Source: an uncultured Rhodoluna sp. (GTDB lineage Bacteria; Actinomycetota; Actinomycetes; Actinomycetales; Microbacteriaceae). From it: 5,942 bases of DNA. The notes below the pieces were generated by a model. That model did not search any database. It was not told the DNA's origin and worked only from the letters and a program-made list of their open reading frames with translations. Both the position numbers and the translations under genes were made by a program. The number at the start of each line of letters is the position of its first letter. Position 1 is the first letter of the stretch. The stretch is from contig CALDKR010000043.1 of the NCBI GenBank assembly GCA_937898095.1, positions 1-5,942 on the forward strand, in the 5' to 3' direction. This document shows, piece after piece, positions 1 to 5,915 of the stretch.

Positions 1-184
1 TAACCGCGAAGTCGTCGCGGTGGTGCTCGCCAACGTTGAAGTTGTCGAGGCCTAGGTCATCGGCGAGAACCGCCTGAGCCACAAGATTGCGAATGGTCTG
101 GGCGTCTGAAATTGGGTTGCCCTGCTCGTCGACCGATGAGTCACCGAAGGTGTCGAGTCCGAAGCGAATTTGCTGTGCTGTCAT
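1..184 (-). CDS. Luciferase-like (LLM class) flavin-dependent monooxygenase, N-terminal fragment
   Basis: Reading leftward from an ATG at 184, 61 codons are open to the window edge, so this is only the N-terminus of a protein that is normally about 330-350 residues. It begins MTAQQIRFGLDTFGD and carries NVGEHHRDDFAV near the break. The pairing of an early GLDTFGD strand with a GEHHR.(D/E)(F/Y)AV motif is typical of one branch of the bacterial luciferase-like TIM-barrel family (the group NCBI calls Atu2307/SP_0267-type), cytoplasmic FMN- or F420-dependent oxidoreductases. Substrate cannot be told. An AAGGGG stretch lies about 16-20 nt upstream, too far for a good Shine-Dalgarno, while TTTACT ends 6 nt before the ATG, so a leaderless start is possible. 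The gene is divergent from the Pr6Pr gene. The family call is fairly sure; the exact function is unknown. Confidence 0.85.
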   Translation of the reverse strand, partial: MTAQQIRFGLDTFGDSSVDEQGNPISDAQTIRNLVAQAVLADDLGLDNFNVGEHHRDDFAV

Positions 185-277
185 GTGTTAAGTAAACCAC
201 CCCTTGACAGATTTATTCCACCCCCGAATTGTTATCTCGCGCGAGGCGGCATCCCGTTTATAAATTGCCAGCCCCGA

Positions 278-283
278 TAGATT
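278..283 (+). promoter_or_regulatory. Candidate -10 element giving a leaderless Pr6Pr transcript
   Basis: TAGATT fits the actinobacterial TANNNT -10 pattern and ends six bases before the ATG at 290, so the expected first transcribed base would be the A of the start codon. No clear -35 is visible and there is no Shine-Dalgarno, which is what a leaderless gene would show. A short motif like this can occur by chance. Confidence 0.3.
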
Positions 284-289
284 TAGCGC

Positions 290-931
290 ATGAAACCAAC
301 TCGCAGCGTCGCGATTCTTCGATGGCTGGCCGCAGCCACCATCTTCTCGAGCGTCGTTTGGCAGGTCACCGACCGCCTGGCCCACAACCTCTTCAGACCT
401 GCAGAGTATTTCGCCTATTTCAGCATTCAGGGCACTCTCATTGCCTCGGTGATGCTCGCATACACCGGCTGGCTGGCCTGGAACGGCACCCCTGAAAAGA
501 AGCAGGTGACCATCGCCCGCGTCTCGGCGACCACCTATTCGATCGTGATTGCCGTGGTTTATAACGCCTTGCTTCGCGGTGGCGCCGGTGACATTCGCGA
601 TGCCGGCTATGCCTGGCCGGTCGTGCCAAACGAAATTATGCACGTATGGGCCGCCGTGCTCATCTTGCTCGACTGGCTGATCGTTGCTGGTTATCCCAAA
701 TTGCGCCTTCGCGCCTCGCTTTGGGTGGCGGCTTATCCGCTGGCTTGGTTGATTTTCTCGGTTACCCGCGGCTCAATCGATGGCTGGTGGGCCTATTGGT
801 TCTTGAACCCTAATGAGCCAGCTGGCGTGCCAGGCATGCTTCAATACATCGGCGGAATCACAGTGCTGATGATCGGACTCGGCTTTATCTTGATTGCAAT
901 TCGCAAGCTAGTTGCCAGGGTTTTTAGCTAG
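290..931 (+). CDS. Pr6Pr-family integral membrane protein
   Basis: A 213-residue, very hydrophobic protein with six likely membrane helices at about residues 8-26, 40-62, 79-97, 115-135, 143-160 and 185-208. It has the landmarks of the Pr6Pr family (related to FAR-17a/AIG1-like proteins): YFAYFSIQGTL near residue 40, NEIMHVWAAVLILLDWLI near 114-131 and YPLAWLIFSVTRGSIDGWW near 149-167, the last containing the conserved R-G-x-x-x-G-W-x-x-Y stretch. Length is normal and it appears intact. The biochemical role of bacterial Pr6Pr proteins is not established; a hydrolase or lipid-related role would be speculation. No Shine-Dalgarno precedes the ATG, but TAGATT at 278-283 ends six bases before it, so the message may be leaderless. 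It stands alone: divergent from the monooxygenase and convergent with serine dehydratase, with a 33-bp gap. Confidence 0.88.
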   Translation: MKPTRSVAILRWLAAATIFSSVVWQVTDRLAHNLFRPAEYFAYFSIQGTLIASVMLAYTGWLAWNGTPEKKQVTIARVSATTYSIVIAVVYNALLRGGAGDIRDAGYAWPVVPNEIMHVWAAVLILLDWLIVAGYPKLRLRASLWVAAYPLAWLIFSVTRGSIDGWWAYWFLNPNEPAGVPGMLQYIGGITVLMIGLGFILIAIRKLVARVFS

Positions 932-964
932 CGACAACGGCAAGAGCTGCGCCAGAGGCAATGG

Positions 965-2359
965 CTAGCACTCAATAACGTTTACGGCGAGGCCGCCCAT
1001 GCTGGTCTCTTTATATTTGGTCGACATGTCGAGGCCGGTTTGGCGCATGGTTTCGATCACGGTGTCGAGCGAGATTTTGTGAGAGCCGTCACCCATCAGT
1101 GCCAAGCGCACAGCAGCAACCGCCGTGCCAGCGGCAATCGCATTGCGCTCGATGCACGGCAACTGCACGAATCCACCAACCGGGTCACAGGTCAAGCCAA
1201 GGTTGTGTTCCATGGCGATTTCGGCAGCGTTTTCAATCTGACGAACCGTGCCACCGAGCACTGCGGCCAAGCCACCGGCGGCCATCGAGCACGCCGAGCC
1301 GACCTCGCCCTGGCAACCAGCCTCGGCGCCCGAGATCGAAGCATTCATCTTATATAGCGAACCGATGCCGGCCGCGGTCAATAAAAAGTCATGCGCCAAC
1401 TGCTGATCGCTGACCTTCTTAAACTGCTTGGCAAAATAGCCAACCGCCGGGATGATTCCGGCAGCCCCATTGGTCGGCGCGGTGACCACGCGCATGCCAG
1501 CTGCGTTTTCTTCGTTGACCGCAATCGCATATGCCTGCAGCCACTCGTTGGCTAACTCGCTGTGTGGCACAAACTCAGCCTCGCGAGCGCGCAGGCCGGC
1601 AGCCATTGCAGCCGCTCGCCGAGGCACTGCTAGATAGCCAGGCAAAACCCCGCGACCCTTAAGACCCGACTCAACGCAGTTAGACATAGCCGCCCAAACC
1701 GAGGCCAACTTGGCCTCGACCGCAGCTTCACCAATTTGAGCAACTGCGTTAGCCCGAACCACCTGAGCGATTGTCAGCCCGGTCTGCTCGCAAATCTCAA
1801 TCAGCTCTGCAGCCGATGCGAATGCATGCGGCACATCAGAATCAATCGATAAAGGCGCTTCATCGCCCTCGACAAATCCGCCGCCAACTGAAAAATATTG
1901 ACGACTCAAAATGGGAGCACCCGATTCGCCGGGTGACAAGGTGGCCGCAGCCCCGGCCGCATCAAATGCCTCGAAGAGCATTCCGTTTGAGTGACGAGGC
2001 AGGTGAGTTCGCGGCTCGAATTTCAAGTCGGCCTCAACAAGCGGCACGGTGTGACCGAGCACTGAAATCTGGCCAGCGGCCAAAGCCCCGGCCCAAGCGG
2101 CCAACACTGCAACGGGGTCACAGGTCTCGGCTGTCTCGCCAGCGAGCCCAGCAATAAGGGCGTTTGTGGTTCCGTGTCCGGCCCCGGTTGCGCCGAGCGA
2201 ACCATACAAAGTGATTTGAATTTTTGCGGTGGCGGCAAGCAGGCCGGCCGACTGAAGTTCGAGTGCAAACAACCTGGCCGCTCGCATGGGGCCAACGGTG
2301 TGCGAGCTAGATGGGCCAATGCCCACGGTGAAAAGATCAAGTGCGTTTAGCTGCTTCAT
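965..2359 (-). CDS. sdaA: L-serine dehydratase (L-serine ammonia-lyase), iron-sulfur, single-chain
   Basis: A complete 464-residue one-chain enzyme converting L-serine to pyruvate and ammonia in the cytoplasm using a [4Fe-4S] cluster. The N-terminal beta domain (about 1-155) has [13 protein letters not shown] at 13-25. The C-terminal alpha domain (about 187-460) has TAPTNGAAG at 293-301, [16 protein letters not shown] at 348-363 and [12 protein letters not shown] at 391-402. Cys349, Cys391 and Cys402 are the expected cluster ligands, and the protein ends exactly on Cys464. In the Legionella type 2 enzyme, as I recall it, ligands 343/385/396 and C-terminal Cys458 all sit six residues earlier, so the whole set is conserved here. 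The ATG at 2359 has AAGG seven bases upstream. The gene lies downstream of the ethanolamine permease on the same strand, but a terminator separates them, so it probably has its own promoter. No truncation is seen. Confidence 0.97.
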   Translation of the reverse strand: MKQLNALDLFTVGIGPSSSHTVGPMRAARLFALELQSAGLLAATAKIQITLYGSLGATGAGHGTTNALIAGLAGETAETCDPVAVLAAWAGALAAGQISVLGHTVPLVEADLKFEPRTHLPRHSNGMLFEAFDAAGAAATLSPGESGAPILSRQYFSVGGGFVEGDEAPLSIDSDVPHAFASAAELIEICEQTGLTIAQVVRANAVAQIGEAAVEAKLASVWAAMSNCVESGLKGRGVLPGYLAVPRRAAAMAAGLRAREAEFVPHSELANEWLQAYAIAVNEENAAGMRVVTAPTNGAAGIIPAVGYFAKQFKKVSDQQLAHDFLLTAAGIGSLYKMNASISGAEAGCQGEVGSACSMAAGGLAAVLGGTVRQIENAAEIAMEHNLGLTCDPVGGFVQLPCIERNAIAAGTAVAAVRLALMGDGSHKISLDTVIETMRQTGLDMSTKYKETSMGGLAVNVIEC

Positions 2360-2366
2360 TGCAGAG

Positions 2367-2397
2367 CCTTATAAATAGGTATTGCTGATTTTGTGAA
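2367..2397 (-). promoter_or_regulatory. Candidate sdaA promoter, overlapping the possible ribosome binding site
   Basis: On the minus strand TTCACA (2392-2397, 5 of 6 to TTGACA) is followed after 18 bases by TATAAG (2368-2373, 5 of 6 to TATAAT). Transcription would begin at or one base before the ATG at 2359, giving a leaderless message. The same bases contain AAGG (2367-2370), a Shine-Dalgarno with 7-base spacing, which could only work if transcription started further upstream. The two readings exclude each other. Transcript 5'-end mapping would decide. Confidence 0.4.
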
Positions 2398-2443
2398 ACT
2401 TATGTATTTGGAATTTGATTTTTGGAACTTGGTTTTCTGAAAC
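2389..2443. repeat. Two interleaved pairs of imperfect 11-bp direct repeats in the sdaA leader
   Basis: TTTTGTGAAAC (2389-2399) and TTTTCTGAAAC (2433-2443) differ at one base and lie 44 bp apart. TTTGGAATTTG (2407-2417) and TTTGGAACTTG (2421-2431) also differ at one base and lie 14 bp apart, between the outer pair. The tract is AT-rich and sits just upstream of the candidate sdaA promoter, so regulator binding is possible. AT-rich spacers give such matches by chance fairly often. Confidence 0.4.
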
Positions 2444-2455
2444 ATTTTGCGATGG

Positions 2456-2484
2456 AAAGGGGTCGACTCCGAAGAGCCGACCCC
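2456..2484 (-). terminator. Rho-independent-type terminator of the ethanolamine permease gene
   Basis: Read on the minus strand, GGGGTCGGCTC pairs with GAGTCGACCCC across a TTCG loop closed by C-G, the extra-stable UUCG tetraloop. The 11-bp stem contains one G-U wobble (bases 2477 and 2466) and is followed directly by a short TTT tract (2456-2458). It begins 38 bases after the permease stop codon. On the plus strand the wobble becomes an A-C mismatch and no T tract follows, so the element is oriented to end permease transcription. The short U tract makes it less than canonical. Confidence 0.75.
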
Positions 2485-2522
2485 AGACCAGTAAACCGCT
2501 TTGAATAAATGAGCTGATCGAT

Positions 2523-3992
2523 TTATTCGTGAACGCCGTGAACTGCATACTTCTCTTCTGGTGAGAGAACTAGGCGGTGACGGCCCCAGACTGCGAAGAT
2601 CGCCAACATGATCACATAGACAACAATGATCGCGACAATCGCAGGCAAGAATGTTGGGTTCACCAAGAATCCGATAAACGAAATAGCAGCGATGATGCCC
2701 GAAATTGTTGCACCGCGCACGCCCCAAGGTGACTTGTATGGGCGGTCAAGTGATGGGAACTTGCGACGGAGCAGCACGTAAGAAATCATCTGCATTAGGT
2801 AGGCAAGCATTGCGCCCCATACTGCGATGTTTAGTACGATCGCACCAGCAGGTGAAGATGCACCACCGGTTGCATCGACCACAACTAGAGCAGCGAAGCC
2901 GATGATGCCACCGACTAGAAGAGCTGCCCAAGGGGTCTTGTTCTTGCCGGTCACTGAAAGTGCCTTCGGATAGTAGCCAGCGCGTGACAGTGAATACATG
3001 TTGCGGCCATATGCGAACATGATGCCCTGAAGCGAAGCTAGCAAACCGATAAGTGCGAAGATGCCCAGCACAGCAGCCCAGCCGTCGCCGACGATTGCAC
3101 GGAAGCCGTCTAGTAGAGGCTCACCAGCAGCGCCGGTCTTTTCTGCGCCCAAGATTCCGGTGTTCAAGAACATAACTAGAAGACCGGTTGCGATGAGGGT
3201 TCCGCGAGCCCAGAAACCAGCTTTTGGAATGTGCTTTGCGGGTTCGTGTGCTTCTTCAGCGGCAAGTGGCAACTCTTCGATTCCTAGGAACAACCAAACA
3301 CCAAATGGAATCGCGTAAAGGATTCCGGCGATGCCGTGAGGAAGGAAGGTGCTTGAGGTTGGGCCACCGTCAGAAGGGATGTTCCATAGTGAGTCCCAGT
3401 TGAACTGACCTGAGGCCAAAGCCATGATTCCGTAAACCACCAAGATTGCGATTGACATGAATGAAACCACGATCGCGAACTTGAATGAAACGCTTGAGCC
3501 GGCTGAGTTCAAAAGAATGAATACCGCATATAAGACGACCCACCAGATCCAGGCATCCATGTGGAAGCCGAGAAGCTCGGTGGTCACGCCGTCTGCATAG
3601 GCCGCTGAGAAGTAGACGATAACCGCGGTAGTCGCTACATATTCAATGGTCTCGGCAAGGCCGGTAATAAAACCGCCCCAAGGACCCATGGCCTTGCGGG
3701 CGAAAGAATAAGCTCCACCTGAGTGGGGCATGGCTGCTGCCATCTCACCGATGGCAAACATCATGCCGTAGTACATAACTACCAGGATTCCGAAGGCAAC
3801 CAATAGGCCACCGAAACCGCCGGCTGCAATGCCGAAGTTCCAACCCGAGAAGTCACCCGAGATAACGGCTGCGACTGCTAGGCCCCATAGGCCCCAAATT
3901 CCTGCAGTTCTTTTCAGCTGGCGCTTTTCGTAATAATCGTCGCCTTGAGGGTTATAAGTAACGCCCGAGACTTTTAATTTGTCTGAAGACAT
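2523..3992 (-). CDS. eat: Ethanolamine permease (APC superfamily)
   Basis: A 489-residue inner-membrane transporter of the amino acid-polyamine-organocation superfamily, ethanolamine permease branch. Twelve hydrophobic segments are visible at about residues 30-50, 57-80, 106-132, 146-164, 171-193, 219-238, 262-282, 305-326, 353-372, 382-405, 428-445 and 448-470. Branch-typical motifs are ISGDFSGWNFGIAAGGFGG (44-62), MPHSGGAYSFAR (88-99), GLAETIEYV (111-119), GIEELPLAAEEAHEP (237-251) and AYGRNMYSLSRAGYYP (327-342). The chosen ATG at 3992 has AAGGA ten bases upstream (4003-4007) and gives the family's usual N-terminus (MSSDKLKVSGVTY). An in-frame GTG at 4037 would add 15 unconserved-looking residues and is less likely. 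It is divergent from the gamma-glutamyl ligase gene across a shared control region and ends at a UUCG terminator. Another small amine as substrate is possible, but the match to this branch is strong. Confidence 0.93.
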   Translation of the reverse strand: MSSDKLKVSGVTYNPQGDDYYEKRQLKRTAGIWGLWGLAVAAVISGDFSGWNFGIAAGGFGGLLVAFGILVVMYYGMMFAIGEMAAAMPHSGGAYSFARKAMGPWGGFITGLAETIEYVATTAVIVYFSAAYADGVTTELLGFHMDAWIWWVVLYAVFILLNSAGSSVSFKFAIVVSFMSIAILVVYGIMALASGQFNWDSLWNIPSDGGPTSSTFLPHGIAGILYAIPFGVWLFLGIEELPLAAEEAHEPAKHIPKAGFWARGTLIATGLLVMFLNTGILGAEKTGAAGEPLLDGFRAIVGDGWAAVLGIFALIGLLASLQGIMFAYGRNMYSLSRAGYYPKALSVTGKNKTPWAALLVGGIIGFAALVVVDATGGASSPAGAIVLNIAVWGAMLAYLMQMISYVLLRRKFPSLDRPYKSPWGVRGATISGIIAAISFIGFLVNPTFLPAIVAIIVVYVIMLAIFAVWGRHRLVLSPEEKYAVHGVHE

Positions 3993-4002
3993 ACTGCGTT
4001 TT

Positions 4003-4007
4003 TCCTT
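4003..4007 (-). promoter_or_regulatory. Ribosome binding site that decides the permease start
   Basis: Minus-strand AAGGA lies ten bases before the ATG at 3992. It supports that start over the in-frame GTG at 4037, whose own AAGG is only about four bases away. Confidence 0.6.
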
Positions 4008-4076
4008 ATCCGTCGTGACGCCGAAACTGCTAGACACACGACCTTGTAATGGCTAGGTGATTCAGAGCATAGACCC

Positions 4077-4111
4077 GTTATAAGACGAAATTCCCACCTT
4101 TAGATAAAGGT
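4077..4111 (-). promoter_or_regulatory. Candidate permease promoter with palindrome over its -35 region
   Basis: Minus-strand TATAAC (4077-4082) matches TATAAT at 5 of 6 positions. The -35 region expected 17-19 bases away has no good hexamer. Instead it is covered by the palindrome ACCTTTA-GA-TAAAGGT (4096-4111, seven-base arms, two-base spacer). A weak -35 overlapped by a dyad suits an activator- or repressor-controlled promoter. Transcription from here would give a leader of about 78 bases before the ATG at 3992. No experimental support. Confidence 0.4.
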
Positions 4112-4120
4112 TTTGTAACC
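4096..4120. repeat. Candidate operator 1: palindrome plus GGTT-N4-AACC dyad
   Basis: The seven-base-arm palindrome at 4096-4111 runs into GGTTTTGTAACC (4109-4120), a GGTT/AACC dyad. TAAAGGTT (4105-4112) recurs at 4206-4213, also followed by a GGTT-N4-AACC element. The bound protein is unknown. Confidence 0.4.
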
Positions 4121-4176
4121 AATTCGTGCCATTTGTTACGTTCGCGTTTCAATTCACCTCGAATTCACGCGCCAGA

Positions 4177-4206
4177 TTGACAACGCTCATTCAGGTAGTG
4201 TTTTCT
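4177..4206 (+). promoter_or_regulatory. Candidate promoter of the gamma-glutamyl ligase operon
   Basis: A perfect TTGACA -35 hexamer lies at 4177-4182. With an 18-base spacer the -10 would be TTTTCT (4201-4206), which is poor (3 of 6). TAGTGT at 4196-4201 fits TANNNT but only at a 13-base spacing. A strong -35 with a weak -10 leaves the exact start uncertain. The leader would be about 30-35 bases, with the ribosome binding site inside it. Confidence 0.35.
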
Positions 4207-4221
4207 AAAGGTTGTAAAACC
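4206..4221. repeat. Candidate operator 2: TAAAGGTT plus GGTT-N4-AACC dyad
   Basis: TAAAGGTT is followed by a dyad GGTTGTAAAACC (4210-4221). Read on the other strand the dyad matches the copy at 4109-4120 at 10 of 12 positions. It overlaps the expected -10 and start of the ligase promoter, a position where a bound repressor would block transcription. Confidence 0.35.
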
Positions 4222-4232
4222 CACCTCAAGGT

Positions 4233-4238
4233 AGAGGA
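4233..4238 (+). promoter_or_regulatory. Ribosome binding site of the gamma-glutamyl ligase gene
   Basis: AGAGGA ends seven bases before the ATG at 4246, a near-ideal Shine-Dalgarno that fixes this start. A nearer AAGG directly abuts the ATG and is too close to function. An ATG at 4239 is out of frame. Confidence 0.7.
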
Positions 4239-4245
4239 ATGAAGG

Positions 4246-5613
4246 ATGTCTAAAAACAAAGGTTTGCTAACCCCCGAAGAATTGACCGCGCTAGTTGCGT
4301 CGGGCGAGATTGACACTGTGATTGTCGGTTTCACCGATGTGCAGGGTCGCCTAGTGGGCAAGCGCGTTGCTGCCCGCCTATTTATCGAAGACATCATGGG
4401 CCACGGTGCCGAGTGCTGCAACTATCTGCTCACCGTTGACGTCGAAAACAACACCGTAGATGGCTATGAGTTCTCATCATGGGAGAACGGCTACAGCGAC
4501 ATGGCCATGATTCCAGACCTATCAACCCTTCGACTTGTTCCATGGCTGCCAGGCAGCGCGATGGTTTTGGCTGATCTTCAGACCACCGACCACAAGCCAG
4601 TTGCCCAGTCACCGCGTGCCGTGCTGCAAAAGCAGGTTCAGCGCCTAGCTGACAAAGGCCTCGTTCCTTATGTTGGCACCGAGCTCGAGTTCATCGTTTT
4701 CGACGAGACGTATCGCGGCGCATGGGCCAAGGGTTATGACAACCTTCGCGCCAGCACTGACTACAACGTTGACTATGACCTGCTCGCTTCAACCCGCGTT
4801 GAGCCACTGCTTCGCGACATCCGTGTGAGCATGGACGGCGCCGGCATGTATTGCGAGGGTGTCAAGGGCGAGTGCAACCTTGGCCAGCAAGAGATTGCCT
4901 TCAGATATGACAAGGCCATCACCACCTGTGACAACCACTCGATCTATAAGAGTGGCGCCAAGATGATCGCCGAAAAGCACGGCCAGGCAATCACTTTTAT
5001 GGCAAAGTTCAACGAGCGCGAAGGCAGCTCATGCCACATTCACATTTCGCTTCGCGACGAAGCTGGCAACCCAGTTTTCTCTGACAAATCAGAGCCATAT
5101 GAAATGTCAAAGATGTTCCGTCACTTCTTGGCCGGTCAGATCAAGTTGATGCGCGAATTCACACTTCTATATGCACCGAACATCAACTCATACAAGCGCT
5201 ATGTCGAGGGCAGCTTTGCACCGACCGCTGTGGCCTGGGGTCTAGACAACCGCACCCTCAGCCTTCGTGTGGTTGGCCACGGCCACGGCATGCGCGTTGA
5301 GCACCGCGTTCCTGGCGGCGACGTCAACCAATACATGGCGGTTGCCGGTTTGATTGCAGCGGGTCTTTATGGAATCGAGAACGAGCTAGAGCTCGAAGAG
5401 ATCACCACCGGAAACGCCTATGCGGCTGACAAGCCACACGTGCCAGCAACTTTGCGCGAGGCAGCCGACCTATTCGACAAATCAACCGTTGCTCGCCAGG
5501 TCTTTGGTGACTCCGTTGTTGACCACTATGTTCACAGCGCACGCGTTGAGGTTGCTGCCTTTGACCGTGCCATCACCGACTGGGAGCGTGTTCGCGGTTT
5601 TGAGCGCCTCTAA
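4246..5613 (+). CDS. Glutamine synthetase family ligase, probable gamma-glutamylethanolamide synthetase (GlnA4-like)
   Basis: A complete 455-residue ATP-dependent glutamate-amine ligase of the glutamine synthetase fold, cytoplasmic and expected to be oligomeric. The N-terminal domain carries GFTDVQGRLVGKRV (28-41), the D-x-x-G-x-x-x-G-K-R form common in PuuA-type ligases. The catalytic domain shows metal ligands E146 and E148 (TELEFIVFD), E209 and E216 (GECNLGQQE), H264 (GSSCHIHISL), R318 (NSYKRYVEGSFAP), N335-R336, R341, and E352 with R354 (RVEHRVPGGDVNQYM). The NLYDLP adenylylation loop of housekeeping GlnA is absent; GNAYAADKPHVP (389-400) stands near the C-terminus instead. Context (a divergent ethanolamine permease and an overlapping gamma-glutamyl hydrolase) points to ethanolamine rather than ammonia as acceptor, as in Streptomyces coelicolor GlnA4. 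A polyamine or other monoamine is the main alternative. The family is near certain; the substrate is inferred. Confidence 0.9.
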   Translation: MSKNKGLLTPEELTALVASGEIDTVIVGFTDVQGRLVGKRVAARLFIEDIMGHGAECCNYLLTVDVENNTVDGYEFSSWENGYSDMAMIPDLSTLRLVPWLPGSAMVLADLQTTDHKPVAQSPRAVLQKQVQRLADKGLVPYVGTELEFIVFDETYRGAWAKGYDNLRASTDYNVDYDLLASTRVEPLLRDIRVSMDGAGMYCEGVKGECNLGQQEIAFRYDKAITTCDNHSIYKSGAKMIAEKHGQAITFMAKFNEREGSSCHIHISLRDEAGNPVFSDKSEPYEMSKMFRHFLAGQIKLMREFTLLYAPNINSYKRYVEGSFAPTAVAWGLDNRTLSLRVVGHGHGMRVEHRVPGGDVNQYMAVAGLIAAGLYGIENELELEEITTGNAYAADKPHVPATLREAADLFDKSTVARQVFGDSVVDHYVHSARVEVAAFDRAITDWERVRGFERL

Positions 5614-5915
5614 GCCACTAATCGGATTAACCACCTATCGCCAGCGTTCGCAAACCGGCGTATGGGATGTTGAGGCTGCCTTTTTGCCTGCTGAATATTT
5701 TGACGCGGTCAATCGCGCCGGTGGAATCGCTGTTTTGATTCCGCCGCAAGAGATTGACGCCGAGGGTGCAAAGCGCATTATGAGTGGCCTTGACGGTGTG
5801 GTTATCTGTGGTGGTCGCGATGTGAACCCGGCGGCTTATGGTCAAGAGGCCGGCGAATTCACCGACAAGCCCGACCTCAAGCGCGACGCCCTTGAGCTTG
5901 CGCTCTATGAGATTG
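5600..5915 (+). CDS. PuuD-like gamma-glutamyl amide hydrolase (class I glutamine amidotransferase-like), truncated at contig end
   Basis: The open frame begins inside the end of the ligase gene and runs to the contig end; about 105 residues of a usual 240-250 remain. It starts KPLIGLTTYRQRSQTGVWDV, then GLDGVVICGGRDVNPAAYG and RDALELALYEI, the family order leading to the catalytic Cys of the C-R-G motif, which lies beyond the break. Such peptidase C26 enzymes cleave gamma-glutamyl bonds, for example gamma-glutamyl-GABA in the Puu pathway; here the likely substrate is the oxidised product of gamma-glutamylethanolamide. TTG at 5600 has GGGAG 13 bases upstream. GTG at 5588 is in frame but only one base from that motif. 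Either start overlaps the ligase gene (14 or 26 bases), suggesting translational coupling. Residues IGRAHV and the stop at 5936-5938 come from adapter sequence and are not part of the protein. Confidence 0.88.

Noticed and set aside
204..264. TTGACA at 204-209 and TATAAA at 259-264 as a Pr6Pr promoter
   Set aside because: They are 49 bases apart and neither has a convincing partner at 16-18 bases.
188..643. Minus-strand open frame of 151 codons across the divergent gap and the Pr6Pr gene
   Set aside because: It is antisense to a well-supported membrane protein, its translation has a low-complexity mix of G, H, R and D, and no family motif is visible.
903..925. Hairpin GCAA-GCTAG-TTGC followed by a T run at the end of the Pr6Pr gene
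   Set aside because: The stem is only four base pairs, the T run is five bases further on, and it lies within the coding sequence. It is too weak to call a terminator.
927..969. GCTAGC repeated at 927-932 and 964-969 around the convergent gene ends
   Set aside because: It is a six-base palindrome that includes both stop codons, and there is no longer shared sequence. It is likely chance.
2356..2727. Minus-strand open frame of 123 codons spanning the sdaA/eat gap
   Set aside because: It overlaps the permease C-terminal coding region in another frame, runs through the terminator hairpin, and encodes no recognisable domain.
4135..4150. Possible GlnR half-site GTTAC-N6-GTTTC in the divergent region
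   Set aside because: Only the first pentamer fits the GTnAC-N6-GAAAC consensus and neighbouring 11-bp steps do not continue the pattern.
4224..4237. CCTC/GAGG hairpin that could hide the ligase ribosome site
   Set aside because: The stem is four base pairs with a six-base loop and is not extended on either side, so it is unlikely to be stable or a switch.
4191..4421. Minus-strand open frame of 76 codons near the ligase start
   Set aside because: It is antisense to the ligase N-terminus, crosses its promoter and ribosome site, and has no family features.
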